A stretch of DNA of 64,000 bases from Paraspadella gotoi (taxonomy: Eukaryota; Chaetognatha), in NCBI GenBank assembly GCA_051294375.1, contig CM119264.1, forward strand, positions 27,984,981 through 28,048,980. Reading direction: 5' to 3'. The notes beneath the pieces were generated by a model, which searched no databases, was not told the DNA's origin, and saw only the letters and a program-made list of their open reading frames with translations. The translations under genes and the position numbers were made by a program. Below are positions 23,858 through 34,159 of this stretch, one piece after another. How positions within the stretch are numbered: the first letter of the stretch is position 1; every line of letters begins with the position of its first letter.

Positions 23858-24226
23858 GTGGCTGCCATTAGAAAAATGGAACCTGATGTGAGTTTCGGAG
23901 TGAAGGGACATCAATGCAAGCGTATACAGTCCAAATATGGCTCTGTAAAAGTTAGACAAAAGATAACTTCGCCGTGGAGCGCACGAGTGTTAATGAATTG
24001 TGTGGGCCAAGGACATGAGCACGAAATTAAGTGTTCGACGAGATCCAACTAAAAAATTCCGCTGGTGCTAATGAAACTGATGAAGTGTTTGAACTAGGGA
24101 TATATATATCATTGGGTTTTCATGGTGGCTATCCGTTGACACCAGGCGAAGAGATCGAAAGATCGGTCTGGCGAGGGAAATGAAAGAGGAAATCGGAGTG
24201 ACTGCCGAAGACGTTATATGTAAGTT
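23858..24226 (+). pseudogene. Nudix-hydrolase-like fragment with two frame breaks
   Basis: Three plus-strand frames follow each other. The first (23858-24052) is a 64-codon frame beginning AAIRKMEPDVSFGVKGH. The second (24031 to about 24170) reads DEVFELGIYISLGFHGGYPL and then TPGEEIERSV. The third (about 24166-24226) reads AREMKEEIGVTAEDVI. The last part fits the Nudix-box half REUxEExGU exactly, and GG...PGEE lies the right kind of distance before it, although the first half of the box has one or two residues extra. Nudix enzymes hydrolyse nucleoside diphosphates linked to another group, using the box glutamates to bind metal. The piece ends at a GTAAGT donor-like word at 24222-24227. Frame breaks may be decay or sequencing error. 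Confidence 0.4.
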
Positions 24227-24429
24227 ATAACTTTAGATATGCCAATTACAATTGTTCATGAAAGAGAATAATCTATTCATCTCGGTATGAGTTGTTTTTG
24301 CGTACAAATAGTGAAGAGACTTGAAAGATATATTAAGACTGTAGGGGCACGTTGATTTGATGAGTAGTCACTCTTAGGGGCGGATCAGTATCGTGCAATA
24401 TGAGTTCTCAAATTTGGATACACCAACCG

Positions 24430-24636
24430 TTATGAAAATTTGGCTTTAAGAGCGATATGATACGATGCTGGCCATTTCACGTTTTCATGAAACGGAGAAT
24501 ATCGGAAAAGTTCGTTATCATTAAGGAGAGATCGAGAGGGGTATACGAAAACGTCCAGATCTAGAGATGAAAACGCCGCTGAAGGACTAACCGTGTCGGG
24601 ACTCCGGAGAACGCTCGGGATATTCAAGGGTTCCAT
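24430..24636 (-). CDS. Minus-strand ORF, 68 residues, unknown
   Basis: An ATG-initiated frame begins MEPLNIPSVLRSPDTVSPSA and stays open 68 codons with mixed composition. It lies just downstream, on the same strand, of the exon candidate at 24677-24808, and may be a frame-shifted continuation of that reading frame (which runs on to a stop near 24588). No domain recognised. Confidence 0.22.
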   Translation of the reverse strand: MEPLNIPSVLRSPDTVSPSAAFSSLDLDVFVYPSRSLLNDNELFRYSPFHENVKWPASYHIALKAKFS

Positions 24637-24676
24637 TATATACGTGCGGTGAAGGCTCCGATCGGATGGTAATTAC

Positions 24677-24808
24677 CTGCTTTTCTAAAACAACAATTTC
24701 GCTTTCGGCGGTCTCTTGAAACGCCAAGCCCAGTTGCTTCTGGGGCTCGAAAATCTGCTGGTATCTCTCGTCTGAAACGTTGGATAATATATATGCGGAT
24801 ATCGCAAA
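24677..24808 (-). CDS. Splice-bounded exon candidate, 44 codons, unknown
   Basis: On the minus strand a 132-bp segment is bounded by an acceptor-like TATCTTTAG and by CAG followed by GTAATT, both in phase 0. It is fully open: FAISAYILSNVSDERYQQIF, then EPQKQLGLAFQETAESEIVV, then LEKQ. The glutamine/glutamate-rich, helix-like sequence has none of the bias of repeat-derived frames. The frame also stays open beyond the donor for about 30 codons, so the donor may not be used. I do not recognise the protein; other exons of the gene could not be located with confidence in the AT-rich 24.8-27.9 kb. Confidence 0.42.
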
Positions 24809-24829
24809 CTAAAGATAAGGATTAAGAAG

Positions 24830-27800
24830 ATAACATAATATAATTAATAATAGGTTTCTACATTATTTCTGAGATAACGACGTCATTAAGTACAAACTCC
24901 AAGCCAATTCTGATTATTATTTTCAACTTTTTTTAGGTTTTTCAAAATCAACCTATACTTTTACTTGCAAATTTATAATAGTGGCAAAAATATGTCATTT
25001 TACTATGACCATCCTCTCCATTATTCTAAAACAATGCTAATTGTTCTGTAACTTTGGTGAGAAGTATATGTTGCTTTTGAAGATAGATTTGCGAAGACAA
25101 AATAGCAATTAAATGGAAAACACCTGATAAGATAACCCTCAAAGACTCCGAGAAAAAGAAACATTTCGAAGCAATTAAAAAAACGTTATAGCTCTAAAAC
25201 CAGATACGCTATTGGTTAACGAGAATGTGATTTCTGCGGTCCTATAGCATGCGTTTATCCTTTTGTTGCAATTCTTTTAGTAGTCTCCTCTTGCAGCAAA
25301 ATAAAGCTCTTTAAGTAGAAAAAAATGGGTAATTTTCTCTCAAGCTCGATCAGTTATCTGAAGAAGGTAATTAAGTGAGCAATTAAAAATATGATTTCTG
25401 AACATATATCAAACACATTAATTGCAATGAATGTATATATTTTAGGAATTCGTCGCTACGTTCGGTGGGACTATATGTTGAGATTTGCAGCTTGCATCCC
25501 CTAGTTTATTATTGGTTTTATTCGAATTATAAACTATATTTCAAGATTTTTGGTCTCGCATATAATGGCAACAAGCAAGGGCTGGTTATATCTTTACTAG
25601 TTAACTTATGACTGGTAACTCCTATTGGCAGTTCGTTTTTCCAAAAATTTGAATGTAATTTTAGCTGAGTATCTACTCCATTATTTAGAAATAAGCAAGC
25701 AACCTGATAATAATTGTTTTCTTCTTTGGATCTCTATTCATTCCAATCATTAATCTGGACACAAGATGGTACATGAGGCTTCGGTTGGATACACAAACGT
25801 TAGTTAGTACGGGTTTTTGCTCTTGCTATTCCTTGTCCTTCTGCTCGCGCGTCTTAAATTGAACTCTATCTCAAAAGCAGCTTTGATGTAGGGCCCATCT
25901 CGAATATATAATTGGTATTGGGTTTATATTATAAAGGGTTCTGTTTTTATTTTATTCTTTAATTGTTTGTTTGTACTGATTGCTGAATTTTTGTATTTTA
26001 AAAAAGGTTGTTATCGATGGCTAATAATTCGAATAATGATTTGAGCTGGTTTAATTAAAATATCGGTGGTGCGATACAAAGTGTTGGCGTGATTTGACAT
26101 GTAGTAGAAATTATCATTATCTTCATTACACACGCCCTCGTTCCTAAAATCAATTGCTTCCTTTCTTCATATTACTCCTGGTTAATTTTTCATTCTAACC
26201 TTGGTCGATGTTTCTGAGATCAATATTCCAACTGGTTTTTTAATTCCAGTTTGGTTCCTATAGAGTTCGAAAAGATTCTTTCCTCCAATCACAATCGTGG
26301 ATTAACTTTTTACCTTTTGGAGTTTTAGCGTGTTCCAATTTTTCGCAAGATGGTCGTAGGAACTTATTGTGGAGGCTCTTTCAGGTATTATTAATGCAAC
26401 ATAATTTATTCTTTTGTATCAGTTACAATGAGATACGCCATAACATAGATGCCCCCAGGCCATTTGCATACACTTAAAAAACTACTTGATAGTCAAAATG
26501 AATAATCCTTGTGATTCTCCGTAGGTTTTGTTTCAGGTTCATACTGATTATAAGTGGAAGATCTAAGTTTTAAAATTGGCTTACTATAATACTCGAGGTC
26601 TGGCCTGTGTTTTCGATGATGCTATACCCTAACAGCTCAGCGTTTTTCCCTATCGGAAACTTTCAAGAAAATTTTTAAGTCGCCCAGTACCTCTTCTATA
26701 TTTCCTACTCTCTTTCCAAAAACACGTTTAATGCAATTGTCCAAAATCTTCTATTTCAGAAATGTCAATCGGTCTCGTTCGGTTCCTCTGTACAAAAGAA
26801 CCCTCAAAAGAAATTTGATTCTAAGACTTTCTGACGGTTTTTGATATAGCTGTAGGTTATTACTATCTGTTCATCCTTCAGTTTGACCAGTAGAACTTGA
26901 ATTTAGTACTTTATCCACAGTGTACACTTTAGTTATTCATTTTGTGGCAAAGTTATTTCAATCCTGTTCGCTTCGTTCATGATCTTTGTACCTTTTGTGG
27001 CCTCAAAATAGGTTATGAAATACATCGTATCGAACCGTTTCGTATTGTAAATACTCCTCGTGAGCAATTATGGAAAGTGTTACACAAAACCACCCAGAAA
27101 CGACATTAATTAGTGAGCAGTTGATACTCCAGACATGTATTTTTTTTCTTTGTCTTGTAGTGACTTGGTGAACGTGATCCTGTAACTTTGTGAAATCACC
27201 ATACATTTACCATTTTTTTTTCGAGAGTTAGCGGCACCAAACTCGACGGATCGAGTGGGCCCTCAGATAGATATTGGTTACCGTATGAATTCTAAGTGTA
27301 AACCAGGAACTCCGTTTCGAAGACACATGCATTCATGAAGCCCTTACCACTACAGGCATAATGTGTTTATATTTTTTCTGCGATTACAAATCTATTCGCA
27401 TTTTTCGGTTGTAAAAGATTTACTTTGTTATAAGGCTGGAATATGGCTTATGTGGTAGCAGCAGTTTTCGTCAAACCGTATTCAAAACGAAATGGTTTAT
27501 TAAGTTTGGTTATTAAGTTAACTTCACAAAATGATCCCAAGTCTCGATCCTTACTGAGAATCGCTAACCCTTCTTTTTTAGTTCGTACGAAATAGATTGG
27601 ATCTTTATACTGGAGGGTTGGTTAAATGTTTACAATTTTATCTCAGAGTGGTTGTATTTGCCGTTCTGTTATTTTGGCTTGGTTTATAAATAAAGTTCCT
27701 CGTAAACCCTTTTTCCTAGTAGAGCCCGATGCCAAGGGTTCCCAATTTTATCCGATATTTCTCTTTTAACGAATACAAGTATTCTTTGTACCTGTAATCG

Positions 27801-27940
27801 TTGGAAACAACATGATGAATCCGGAACAATGGTGGTGTCGAAAAAAATACAAATAAATTCTATGCGCCACCAATGGACTACATGAGCTTACAGAAACGCC
27901 TTTCATAGAAATTTTTGAGTTTTGTAGTTGTAAAACAATT
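24830..27940. other. AT-rich repeat-free stretch, intron-like
   Basis: About 3.1 kb of T-rich unique sequence with no microsatellites and no long frames except a minus-strand ATG frame at 27003-27206 (67 codons, beginning MYGDFTKLQDHVHQ). Composition and position between candidate exons suit intronic or decayed element sequence. Confidence 0.4.
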
Positions 27941-28046
27941 TGTGTAAAGTTAGTGTAGATTTGTTGCTCTTTGTAATCTACTAATTTCCTTCTTCATTTT
28001 AGGTATGCAGTATCCAAAAGAAAATCTTTTTCGAGTAAATTCATTG

Positions 28047-28544
28047 TTATACGCATGGTTTGCTGGGCCGAACCTCAATCCCCCTAATGTAAAATCGTCG
28101 CCACCGGGATGAATGCGATTGGCCCTTGTGGCCGCCATCCGGGAAATCGGAAAACGAACAAAGACGATCATGTGAGAAACTCGACAAAATGTTGTAAAAA
28201 GTCCCTTCCAAGAAAACGTGGAAAGGTGTTAACCTATTGATTCGTATGCGTGCGCCCTGAAGGTGACCTCTATCAGTGTCTCCTTTGTGCGCTTCAATCG
28301 GACCTTCGCAAGAAGTGCCTGAAAACCAAAGATCCTCTGCGTTTTCGTCTCTGTACTCAACCGCGGACCCATGACGGCGGATCATCAAATGATCCTCATC
28401 CCTCGTAATTCCTATACCCGTTGGACCGGGACCAGATTGGCGATCTCGTATACCAACTTGCGGTCCACGCTTCCTGGGGCGGAATCCTAGCGCGGATGGC
28501 GCGTCGCTGGCAACCGCCGACACCGCGACCGTCGGTGCTGGCAA
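28047..28544 (-). CDS. Uninterrupted 165-codon minus-strand frame, unknown
   Basis: The minus strand is open for 165 codons through non-repetitive sequence (for example EDLWFSGTSCEGPIEAHKGD). Competing plus-strand frames also look protein-like: 28404-28647 ends in LPRLGDQGTEDLKRKIIQAM and then a stop. One strand is probably coding and the other a shadow; I cannot decide which. No family recognised. Confidence 0.22.
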   Translation of the reverse strand: MPAPTVAVSAVASDAPSALGFRPRKRGPQVGIRDRQSGPGPTGIGITRDEDHLMIRRHGSAVEYRDENAEDLWFSGTSCEGPIEAHKGDTDRGHLQGARIRINRLTPFHVFLEGTFYNILSSFSHDRLCSFSDFPDGGHKGQSHSSRWRRFYIRGIEVRPSKPCV

Positions 28545-28647
28545 GTCTGATGCCAGAGCGAATTTCTCTCAAGAATTACCACGATTGGGAGACCAAGGCA
28601 CTGAAGACTTGAAGCGGAAAATCATCCAGGCGATGGCCTCAGCCTAA
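28404..28647 (+). CDS. Plus-strand protein-like frame, unknown
   Basis: Open from just after a TAA-containing segment at about 28403 to TAA at 28645-28647. The C-terminal part reads TADTATVGAGKSDARANFSQ and then ELPRLGDQGTEDLKRKIIQA. Alanine and charged-residue-rich composition is reminiscent of structural or nucleic-acid-binding proteins but no motif supports a name. It overlaps the minus-strand frame 28047-28544. Confidence 0.25.
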
Positions 28648-29021
28648 AGTCATCTCAAAGGGAAATAGGACGTTTCGCTCACTTTTCCAAGATGGCTCGT
28701 TTACGAAGGAAAACGGCCAAGTATTTTGCCCTCATAGAGAATTCTCGCGCTGGCTCCATCACTTTGGCACCCTATATCATTATTTATCCCTATTACCGTG
28801 AAACACACCTCTCCGGCGGTAATTTGCCTCAGTCCCGCCACCAGGGCGACCCAGATGGGCGTGATTCTTCAAAACGCAATTCGGTTGTGAGGATGCCCTG
28901 GGGGCGGCCTTTTTAACGAGGCCGAGTACGAGGTTGGCAAGAAAAAAAAATTCATATTTCAATTTCTTCCTCTCGACCAAAGATTTAATTTTTAAAATCC
29001 GACTTTCTTCCGAAAAATTTT

Positions 29022-29192
29022 GAGTCGCATCTACAGGTTAAGAGTGACGTACCGGCGCACGTGTTCACCCTCACTGTACCTTATCTAACGGTAACACTGC
29101 AAAACTGTGGGAAGTCCCTCGGCGCGGTTTCCTTATTTAAAGTTAGAGGAAAGCAGGTGGTTCAAACCGAACCTGAGCGCGCGCCTCGCTAA
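29022..29192 (+). CDS. Plus-strand protein-like fragment, unknown
   Basis: A 56-codon frame reads VKSDVPAHVFTLTVPYLTVT followed by LQNCGKSLGAVSLFKVRGKQ. The alternating hydrophobic pattern suggests beta strands. A CTACAG acceptor-like word lies at 29031-29036, just before the first conserved-looking residues. It could be an exon or the remnant of a longer frame; family unknown. Confidence 0.28.
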   Translation, partial: ESHLQVKSDVPAHVFTLTVPYLTVTLQNCGKSLGAVSLFKVRGKQVVQTEPERAPR

Positions 29193-29744
29193 TCACGGAC
29201 ACGGAACACCGAAAAGGTCGGCTAGTGCAATCGAGCACAAAGTGCACAACCCATGCCAGAGTCCTTTCCTCCTCTGAGAAGGGTTGTAGAAGTAAGTCGA
29301 CGAATGGTTTCTAAATCCTTTTTTTCACACCATCTTTTCTTATCTATATTTATTCTATTATATTTATTATAAAAACTGCTTGTGCCGTTATGTCGTCGTC
29401 CGTCTTTATTTTTTTTACGCATAAAAAACCTACGACGAAAAATTTAGATTTTGATTTTTATACTTATCCTCAAACTAATGCTATCATAGTAAGTTAAAAA
29501 TTAAAATATGGCTTCGATCAATCTTAAAGATCTTTTGAAATTGTCATGTTCATATGGATACATTTATCTTATTTATTTTCTAATTTGTAATTTTGTAGTA
29601 AGTTATAATATTAAGGAAATTTAAACAAAAAAATATTTTAGCAATCTATATGAAATCTTGATAATTTAAAAGATCTAACTTCCATTGTAAAATTGTAAAT
29701 TTTTAAATTGTAAACAATTGTATTTTTTTTTTCAATCATGGTGC

Positions 29745-30235
29745 AGCGGCTTGGAAATCGCAGCAATCATTTTATTATTATCGCATCAATCATTTGGTTA
29801 TTTATCTGCATCAAAATTATTTGGTTATCATCCATATCAATATTTAGTTATCATCTCATCAATAGTTTAGTTTTCAATTGCATCAAATAATTAGTTATCA
29901 ATCGCATTATAATCAATTACTATTATTATTAATCAATCTATTATTATAAATTATATCAATCAATTACTATTATCAATCAATTAACGATTACATCGATTAA
30001 TTACGATTACATCAATCAATTACATCCATCAAATTATTACGATTAACATCCATCAATTACGATTATCATCCATTAATTACAAATTACTATTCAATAATTA
30101 CATACTCCAAATTCAATTTACGAATACATCATCAACGTTATTATCAATAATTACTAATTACATTAATAAATTAATCTTACAATTATTAAATAGTAATATT
30201 CATTAATCAATTACTGTATTATATCGAATCAATTC
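29745..30235 (+). repeat. AT-rich degenerate repeat, CATCAATTACGATTA-like
   Basis: Words such as ATCAATCAATTAC, TACGATTACATCAATC and ATCATCCATTAATTAC recur at irregular spacing of about 12-20 bp for nearly 500 bp. No coding potential. Confidence 0.7.
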
Positions 30236-30387
30236 TTATTCCCATAATTTTTTTCGTTTTTCTTCCCGTGATTTCCTTTTTTATTAATTTTTTCTTTGTG
30301 ATAGTAACGTCTGGCCAGATCACACTATACTTAAGATTTTAATTTTTTTGAGCACGGAAAGGAAAAGATTCGTCTGGCTCTACATAC

Positions 30388-30593
30388 CTTGCTTGTTCGT
30401 CAAACCTTGTCTTATCCAAACTATCCTTCATTTCGGGTTCTTTTCTTGCGCCATGTCCGGAATGACAACGGCGACTGCTGGAATTCAAGATTGCGTCAAC
30501 ATAACACCTTATCGATCCGAGGTTTAATAATTGCGCATATCCGTCGACCTTCCCTGATTTCGTGGTACCTATTCCTGTATCTATTTCTAACAT
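30388..30593 (-). CDS. Exon candidate ending in CAAG/GTATGT donor, unknown
   Basis: On the minus strand an ATG frame begins MLEIDTGIGTTKSGKVDGYA and continues open for 84 codons; at 30388 it meets AAGCAAG followed by GTATGT, a strong 5' splice site (phase 2). The peptide up to the donor is well mixed and ends near KDSLDKTRFDEQA. The opposite strand is also open (107 codons, 30389-30712), so strand assignment is uncertain. No domain recognised. Confidence 0.33.
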
Positions 30594-30799
30594 CCGGTTC
30601 CTTCACCATTTATTTTCATTGGGCAGGAAGTTTGGAAATCGACCTCACTTCTGAAAAGGAGTGGCAATTTAACGGGAAGAGAGAACACAACTTGCCGAAC
30701 TCCCCGGCGTAAATCGCCCTGGCTTCATCGCGACCTAATGGATGAAGCTCTAAGCGGTAGTGAGCCGCGTTGAATAGCAACATTCGTCGGACGGCTACG

Positions 30800-31070
30800 A
30801 CCGGATGTCATTAGGAGAGACATAAATCGACCGGTGGGCGTTTGCTTATTTACCCCTATCGATAGAGTTATGGTTGACGCCAGCCGCAGAACATATCACC
30901 GTCTTCTTTCCGCAGCGGCTGATCCAGAAGTGCCGGGCGTCGCGCAGCGTGAGAACTTTGATTGGGGGCGCGCCAATGTGGTCTCTGGGCCAAACACCGG
31001 AGCAGGACCTCGTCATGTTCGACCGATGACGGACGACGACGACGACACGAGTCGGAATGAAAACTAGAAT
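30800..31070 (+). CDS. Overlapping plus-strand frames, unknown
   Basis: Two plus frames are protein-like here. One (30834-31067) reads DRVMVDASRRTYHRLLSAAA and ends in an Asp run; the other reads WLTPAAEHITVFFPQRLIQK and ends near TPEQDLVMFDR. They may be parts of one coding sequence broken by an indel. Family unknown. Confidence 0.2.
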
Positions 31071-31328
31071 CCTGTCACGATTTTACTTCTGGTCCCGGTA
31101 GGCGTTAAGAGCTACACAATCAAATTTTTAACGTAAATTATATCGATTCGATTTAAGAGGCACCCGATTGTGTCCAACATAATTTTCTCGTGTTACCACT
31201 CTCGATTTATTATATCTCCATATTTATTATTTATTTTCGCCTAATCATGAGATGGCTGTTTTTAATTCATTGAGGTTTAATTTCAGCATACTATTCTACC
31301 TTCCAGCGCGTTAGAGGATCATAAGTTT

Positions 31329-31652
31329 TTATCCATCGCGACTTCGATAGATCGAAGAACAAAAACGAGAATGGCGACCAGAAATCGAGTCCTCGCGTGT
31401 GGATTCACTGTAAGCGCCACACGGTGGTCGTGGCCGACCACGGGGACTTCGAATCCTGGTCGCTCTACTCCCCAACCGCACGGACGGCACCACCAACCCT
31501 TCCTTAATTCTCCAAGGCGGCGGGAATGCAGAAGTTAAGGGGCCTCCTTGATTGATTTCGTGGCTGTCTCTATCCACGGAGCCGCCGTTAAAGGAGACAT
31601 CGACGAACAAGGGTTTGGACATTTCCAATATTATCGATCGAGTAAATTCCAT
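31329..31652 (-). CDS. Minus-strand ATG ORF, 107 residues, unknown
   Basis: The frame starts MEFTRSIILEMSKPLFVDVS and is open to TAA without repeats. Its second half is Arg/Ser/Pro-rich. Plus-strand frames in the same place are also partly open. It is an intact ORF in a repeat-poor, GC-richer patch; no motif recognised. Confidence 0.22.
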   Translation of the reverse strand: MEFTRSIILEMSKPLFVDVSFNGGSVDRDSHEINQGGPLTSAFPPPWRIKEGLVVPSVRLGSRATRIRSPRGRPRPPCGAYSESTREDSISGRHSRFCSSIYRSRDG

Positions 31653-31699
31653 TTCATTTTACAATTAGGTTGATGTGCAGGCGCAAATAACATAATATG

Positions 31700-32490
31700 A
31701 ATCCGTAATCTTAGGTGACCGCAAACAATTGAAACAAGTTGCCAGTTATTGTTCGGCTTATGGAAATTCCTCAAAATTATCCCGGTGTGTCGTTCACGGA
31801 AGTCGACGCACGACTCTCCTTTGACAAGGGAAGCACATGGATAGAGATAAGCTAGAGAGCATTCTTTAGACTCTACCCAGAAATCCGCATCCGGTAGAAC
31901 TTTTTTCTGCTTTTGAAATAGCTTGTGTCTTATTCATCAGTTCTTTTTTTTTGCTGGAAATAAAAGAACAAGTTTCGGAACTAGTTAAAACGATAAAAAT
32001 GATACAAAAATAAAAGCTGATCAAAACGAATGAACAAAAGATAAAGAAACAATTTGACTTTGCATTGAGTCAGACTAATTGAGCCAATACTCATATCTAG
32101 ATTATGAAATTGGATTCTTTCCTCGTTCTCAGGCAATCGACAAAGAGACCCTATCGTTCATAAAAGCCTCTTCTACATGGGACAGTATCCAGGCCTGGTC
32201 GGGTCTCGAGTCGGATACGGAATTCAACTGCAATCTGACTCTTATGTTCAGCATTGCTCAGGCGATCGCCTGCCGCAGAAGGCGGTATCCATCACTCATA
32301 TCGCACTTCGTGGGAAGGGGTCGGGAAAGTCATCCGTCCTTTCTTTTTAAAATTTCTCCGTAATTTCTTTTATCCAACCCGCTGTGTTAACTTTTTTCAT
32401 GTACAGGATCTCTTCGATTGGTACGTTTTTCTCGCAACATTACGGAGCCAGATAACCACTTATAACCCCATACGACCTCATGATTAGGAG
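31700..32490 (+). pseudogene. Run of broken plus-strand coding-like frames
   Basis: Successive pieces in different frames read YGNSSKLSRCVVHGS or, in another frame, MEIPQNYPGVSFTEVDARLS at 31720-31855, IDKETLSFIKASSTWDSIQA near 32140-32200, and VSITHIALRGKGSGKSS near 32290-32330. The glycine-rich GKGSGKS piece resembles a nucleotide-binding P-loop but lacks the residue spacing for a confident call. Interpretation as one decayed protein is inference. Confidence 0.22.
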
Positions 32491-32892
32491 ATAGCGTTGC
32501 CTCCCACGGGCGTCCAAAGCGAATCTAACAGAAAATTTTACAAATACTACAAAAAAGAATCGGCTCTTTTATCATTCCAATCTGTCGTCAATGGGCGCCA
32601 GTTTAAACGCAACGTCTGGACCAGGTTAATATTATATACCTACCGCTTTTACAAGATTTAGGGTGTTCTAATGGTAAGGAAATGAATCATTAATTCTCAA
32701 AGGGTCAATAAGCCCTGAGCAAGACGACGATGCCGATCTGCTAACCATAGCCCAGTTGTGCGTACTGCTTTAATCAGGGAATGCCTGCGATAGCCGTCTG
32801 GAGCCTTCGCTGAGCGTTGCAGCCGGCCTCAAAAGATGGCATCTGTATAGAACGATTCTCATGGACGAAAACCAGAATTTCCGTTGGACTTG

Positions 32893-33036
32893 ATGAACGA
32901 ATCTGCGATGGCGACTGACAAGTTAGCCGACGTCGTAACTTCGAAAATGTCTGCCGACGCCAAAATTAAACTTGAGAAAATTTGTGCGGGCCAAGAATTG
33001 AACGACTGCGGCGTTCAATGGCAATTGCAAAACTAG
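32893..33036 (+). CDS. Short plus-strand ORF, 47 residues, unknown
   Basis: An ATG frame (the Met follows a Leu codon in the same open frame) reads MNESAMATDKLADVVTSKMS, then ADAKIKLEKICAGQELNDCG, and ends at TAG. It is hydrophilic and helix-like with GC-richer codons than the surroundings. No family recognised. Confidence 0.28.
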   Translation: MNESAMATDKLADVVTSKMSADAKIKLEKICAGQELNDCGVQWQLQN

Positions 33037-33349
33037 AACTACTTAACCCAAATAATTGGGGTTAATAGGAAACAAAGAAGCGCGGCATTGGTTCATGGTT
33101 TTATCGGCATAACTTAGTCGTCTAGGCGAAATTCTATCAGTGATACCATTTTTCAACTTTTTCTAATGGTCTGTTGTTCTATATACTCCTTTTTAGATTT
33201 GTGGCTAATTGACATATTGATATTTCTTTTGTTTGATAAACTCTTTATATTCTAAAGTTTGGTGATTCAATTTTTTTGTCTGCTTTGCATTATCTATCAA
33301 GGATAACCCGGGCATAAACCGATGATATGCAACTCAAAAGCGTCAAAAA

Positions 33350-33645
33350 ATGGCCCGGGTCGTAGAACCCGGTGCGGGTCTAAACAAACCTAAATCTCGC
33401 TCGATAGGAGAAACGATTTTCGAATTGGAAACTGGTCGATGAGGAACGACATCGAGGCGGAAATAAAGGAGAAACTGAGGAGGAATCTGTTCTTCTTTAG
33501 CGGCGCCAAGGGCCGACGTCTTTTGTACCAAATCAAAGTGGGCACGCCACAAGTCTCCGTCGCGTTTTATACGTCCAAAAACATGGACATCACATCTTCC
33601 AACAGATGGACACCGACCCACTACATCTGCTCCGACTCGCCTTAA
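33350..33645 (+). CDS. Two plus-strand ORFs overlapping at ATGA
   Basis: The first ORF (33350-33442, MARVVEPGAGLNKPKSRSIG...) stops in TGA that overlaps the ATG of the second (33439-33645), which begins MRNDIEAEIKEKLRRNLFFF and continues with LYQIKVGTPQVSVAFYTSKN. The ATGA overlap may be chance, a frameshift in one longer protein, or a termination-reinitiation arrangement as known from some compact viral genomes. The minus strand is also open throughout (33343-33723, 126 codons), so strand is uncertain. Family unknown. Confidence 0.27.
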
Positions 33646-33678
33646 AGGGATGCCGGGATCTCTCGACAATTCGACACC

Positions 33679-34143
33679 GTGGCCGCATCCGCACTCGTTC
33701 GGTCCACCCTCACAATGGACCACTCACTCAGTAGCCGTTCTACGTCCACGGTTTCCTCTGCCATACTTTTCTACGCTTTGACGGCCCCGCCTGATTTTTT
33801 TCTGCGCAGCAAGATTGTCAAGAGCATTTTCGCCAGGCTATGGAGGAACAACGTTGTCAAAGAACGAATGAGGTCCACCGAGAGGAAAGTCATTCAATCG
33901 TTGGCCACTTCGGTTCTCCATGCCAGTAGACTTGCTATCAAGCGAGAAGCATGTGATGGCTTTCACTACAACAAAAAAGCTCACCTTTCCTCAAAATATC
34001 ACCGTTCGCGCTCTAACCATCGACTCATCGAAGCCCCAGCTGAAAAAACGGCTCCTGACCTAAGGGTTTCGCGGTCGCGCTCACGATGCGTCTTATCAAG
34101 CGCACAGCAGTTCTCCTGCTTCGAAGGCAACATTGACCTTTGA
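33679..34143 (+). CDS. 154-codon plus-strand frame, unknown
   Basis: Uninterrupted frame with first ATG at 33715. Around 33920-34045 another plus frame is more protein-like (SSEKHVMAFTTTKKLTFPQN, then ITVRALTIDSSKPQLKKRLL), suggesting that the true reading frame crosses from one to the other through an indel. Together with the ORFs on either side it forms a about 1.1-kb stretch of GC-richer, coding-like sequence with no recognisable domain. Confidence 0.28.
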   Translation: MAASALVRSTLTMDHSLSSRSTSTVSSAILFYALTAPPDFFLRSKIVKSIFARLWRNNVVKERMRSTERKVIQSLATSVLHASRLAIKREACDGFHYNKKAHLSSKYHRSRSNHRLIEAPAEKTAPDLRVSRSRSRCVLSSAQQFSCFEGNIDL

Positions 34144-34159
34144 GGTCGCTTCTATGGTT

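Noticed and set aside
29150-29185. GGTTCAAACC word resembling a tRNA B-box
   Set aside because: No A-box or cloverleaf can be built around it, and it lies inside a protein-like frame.
31713-31790. GDRKQL as SF1 helicase motif III
   Set aside because: G-D-x-x-Q-L is short enough to occur by chance in a window of this size, and no DEAx motif lies at the expected distance upstream.
32290-32330. GKGSGKSS as a P-loop ATPase
   Set aside because: The Gly/Ala six residues before the Lys is absent (Arg instead) and no Walker B or other motif follows; kept only as a descriptive note.
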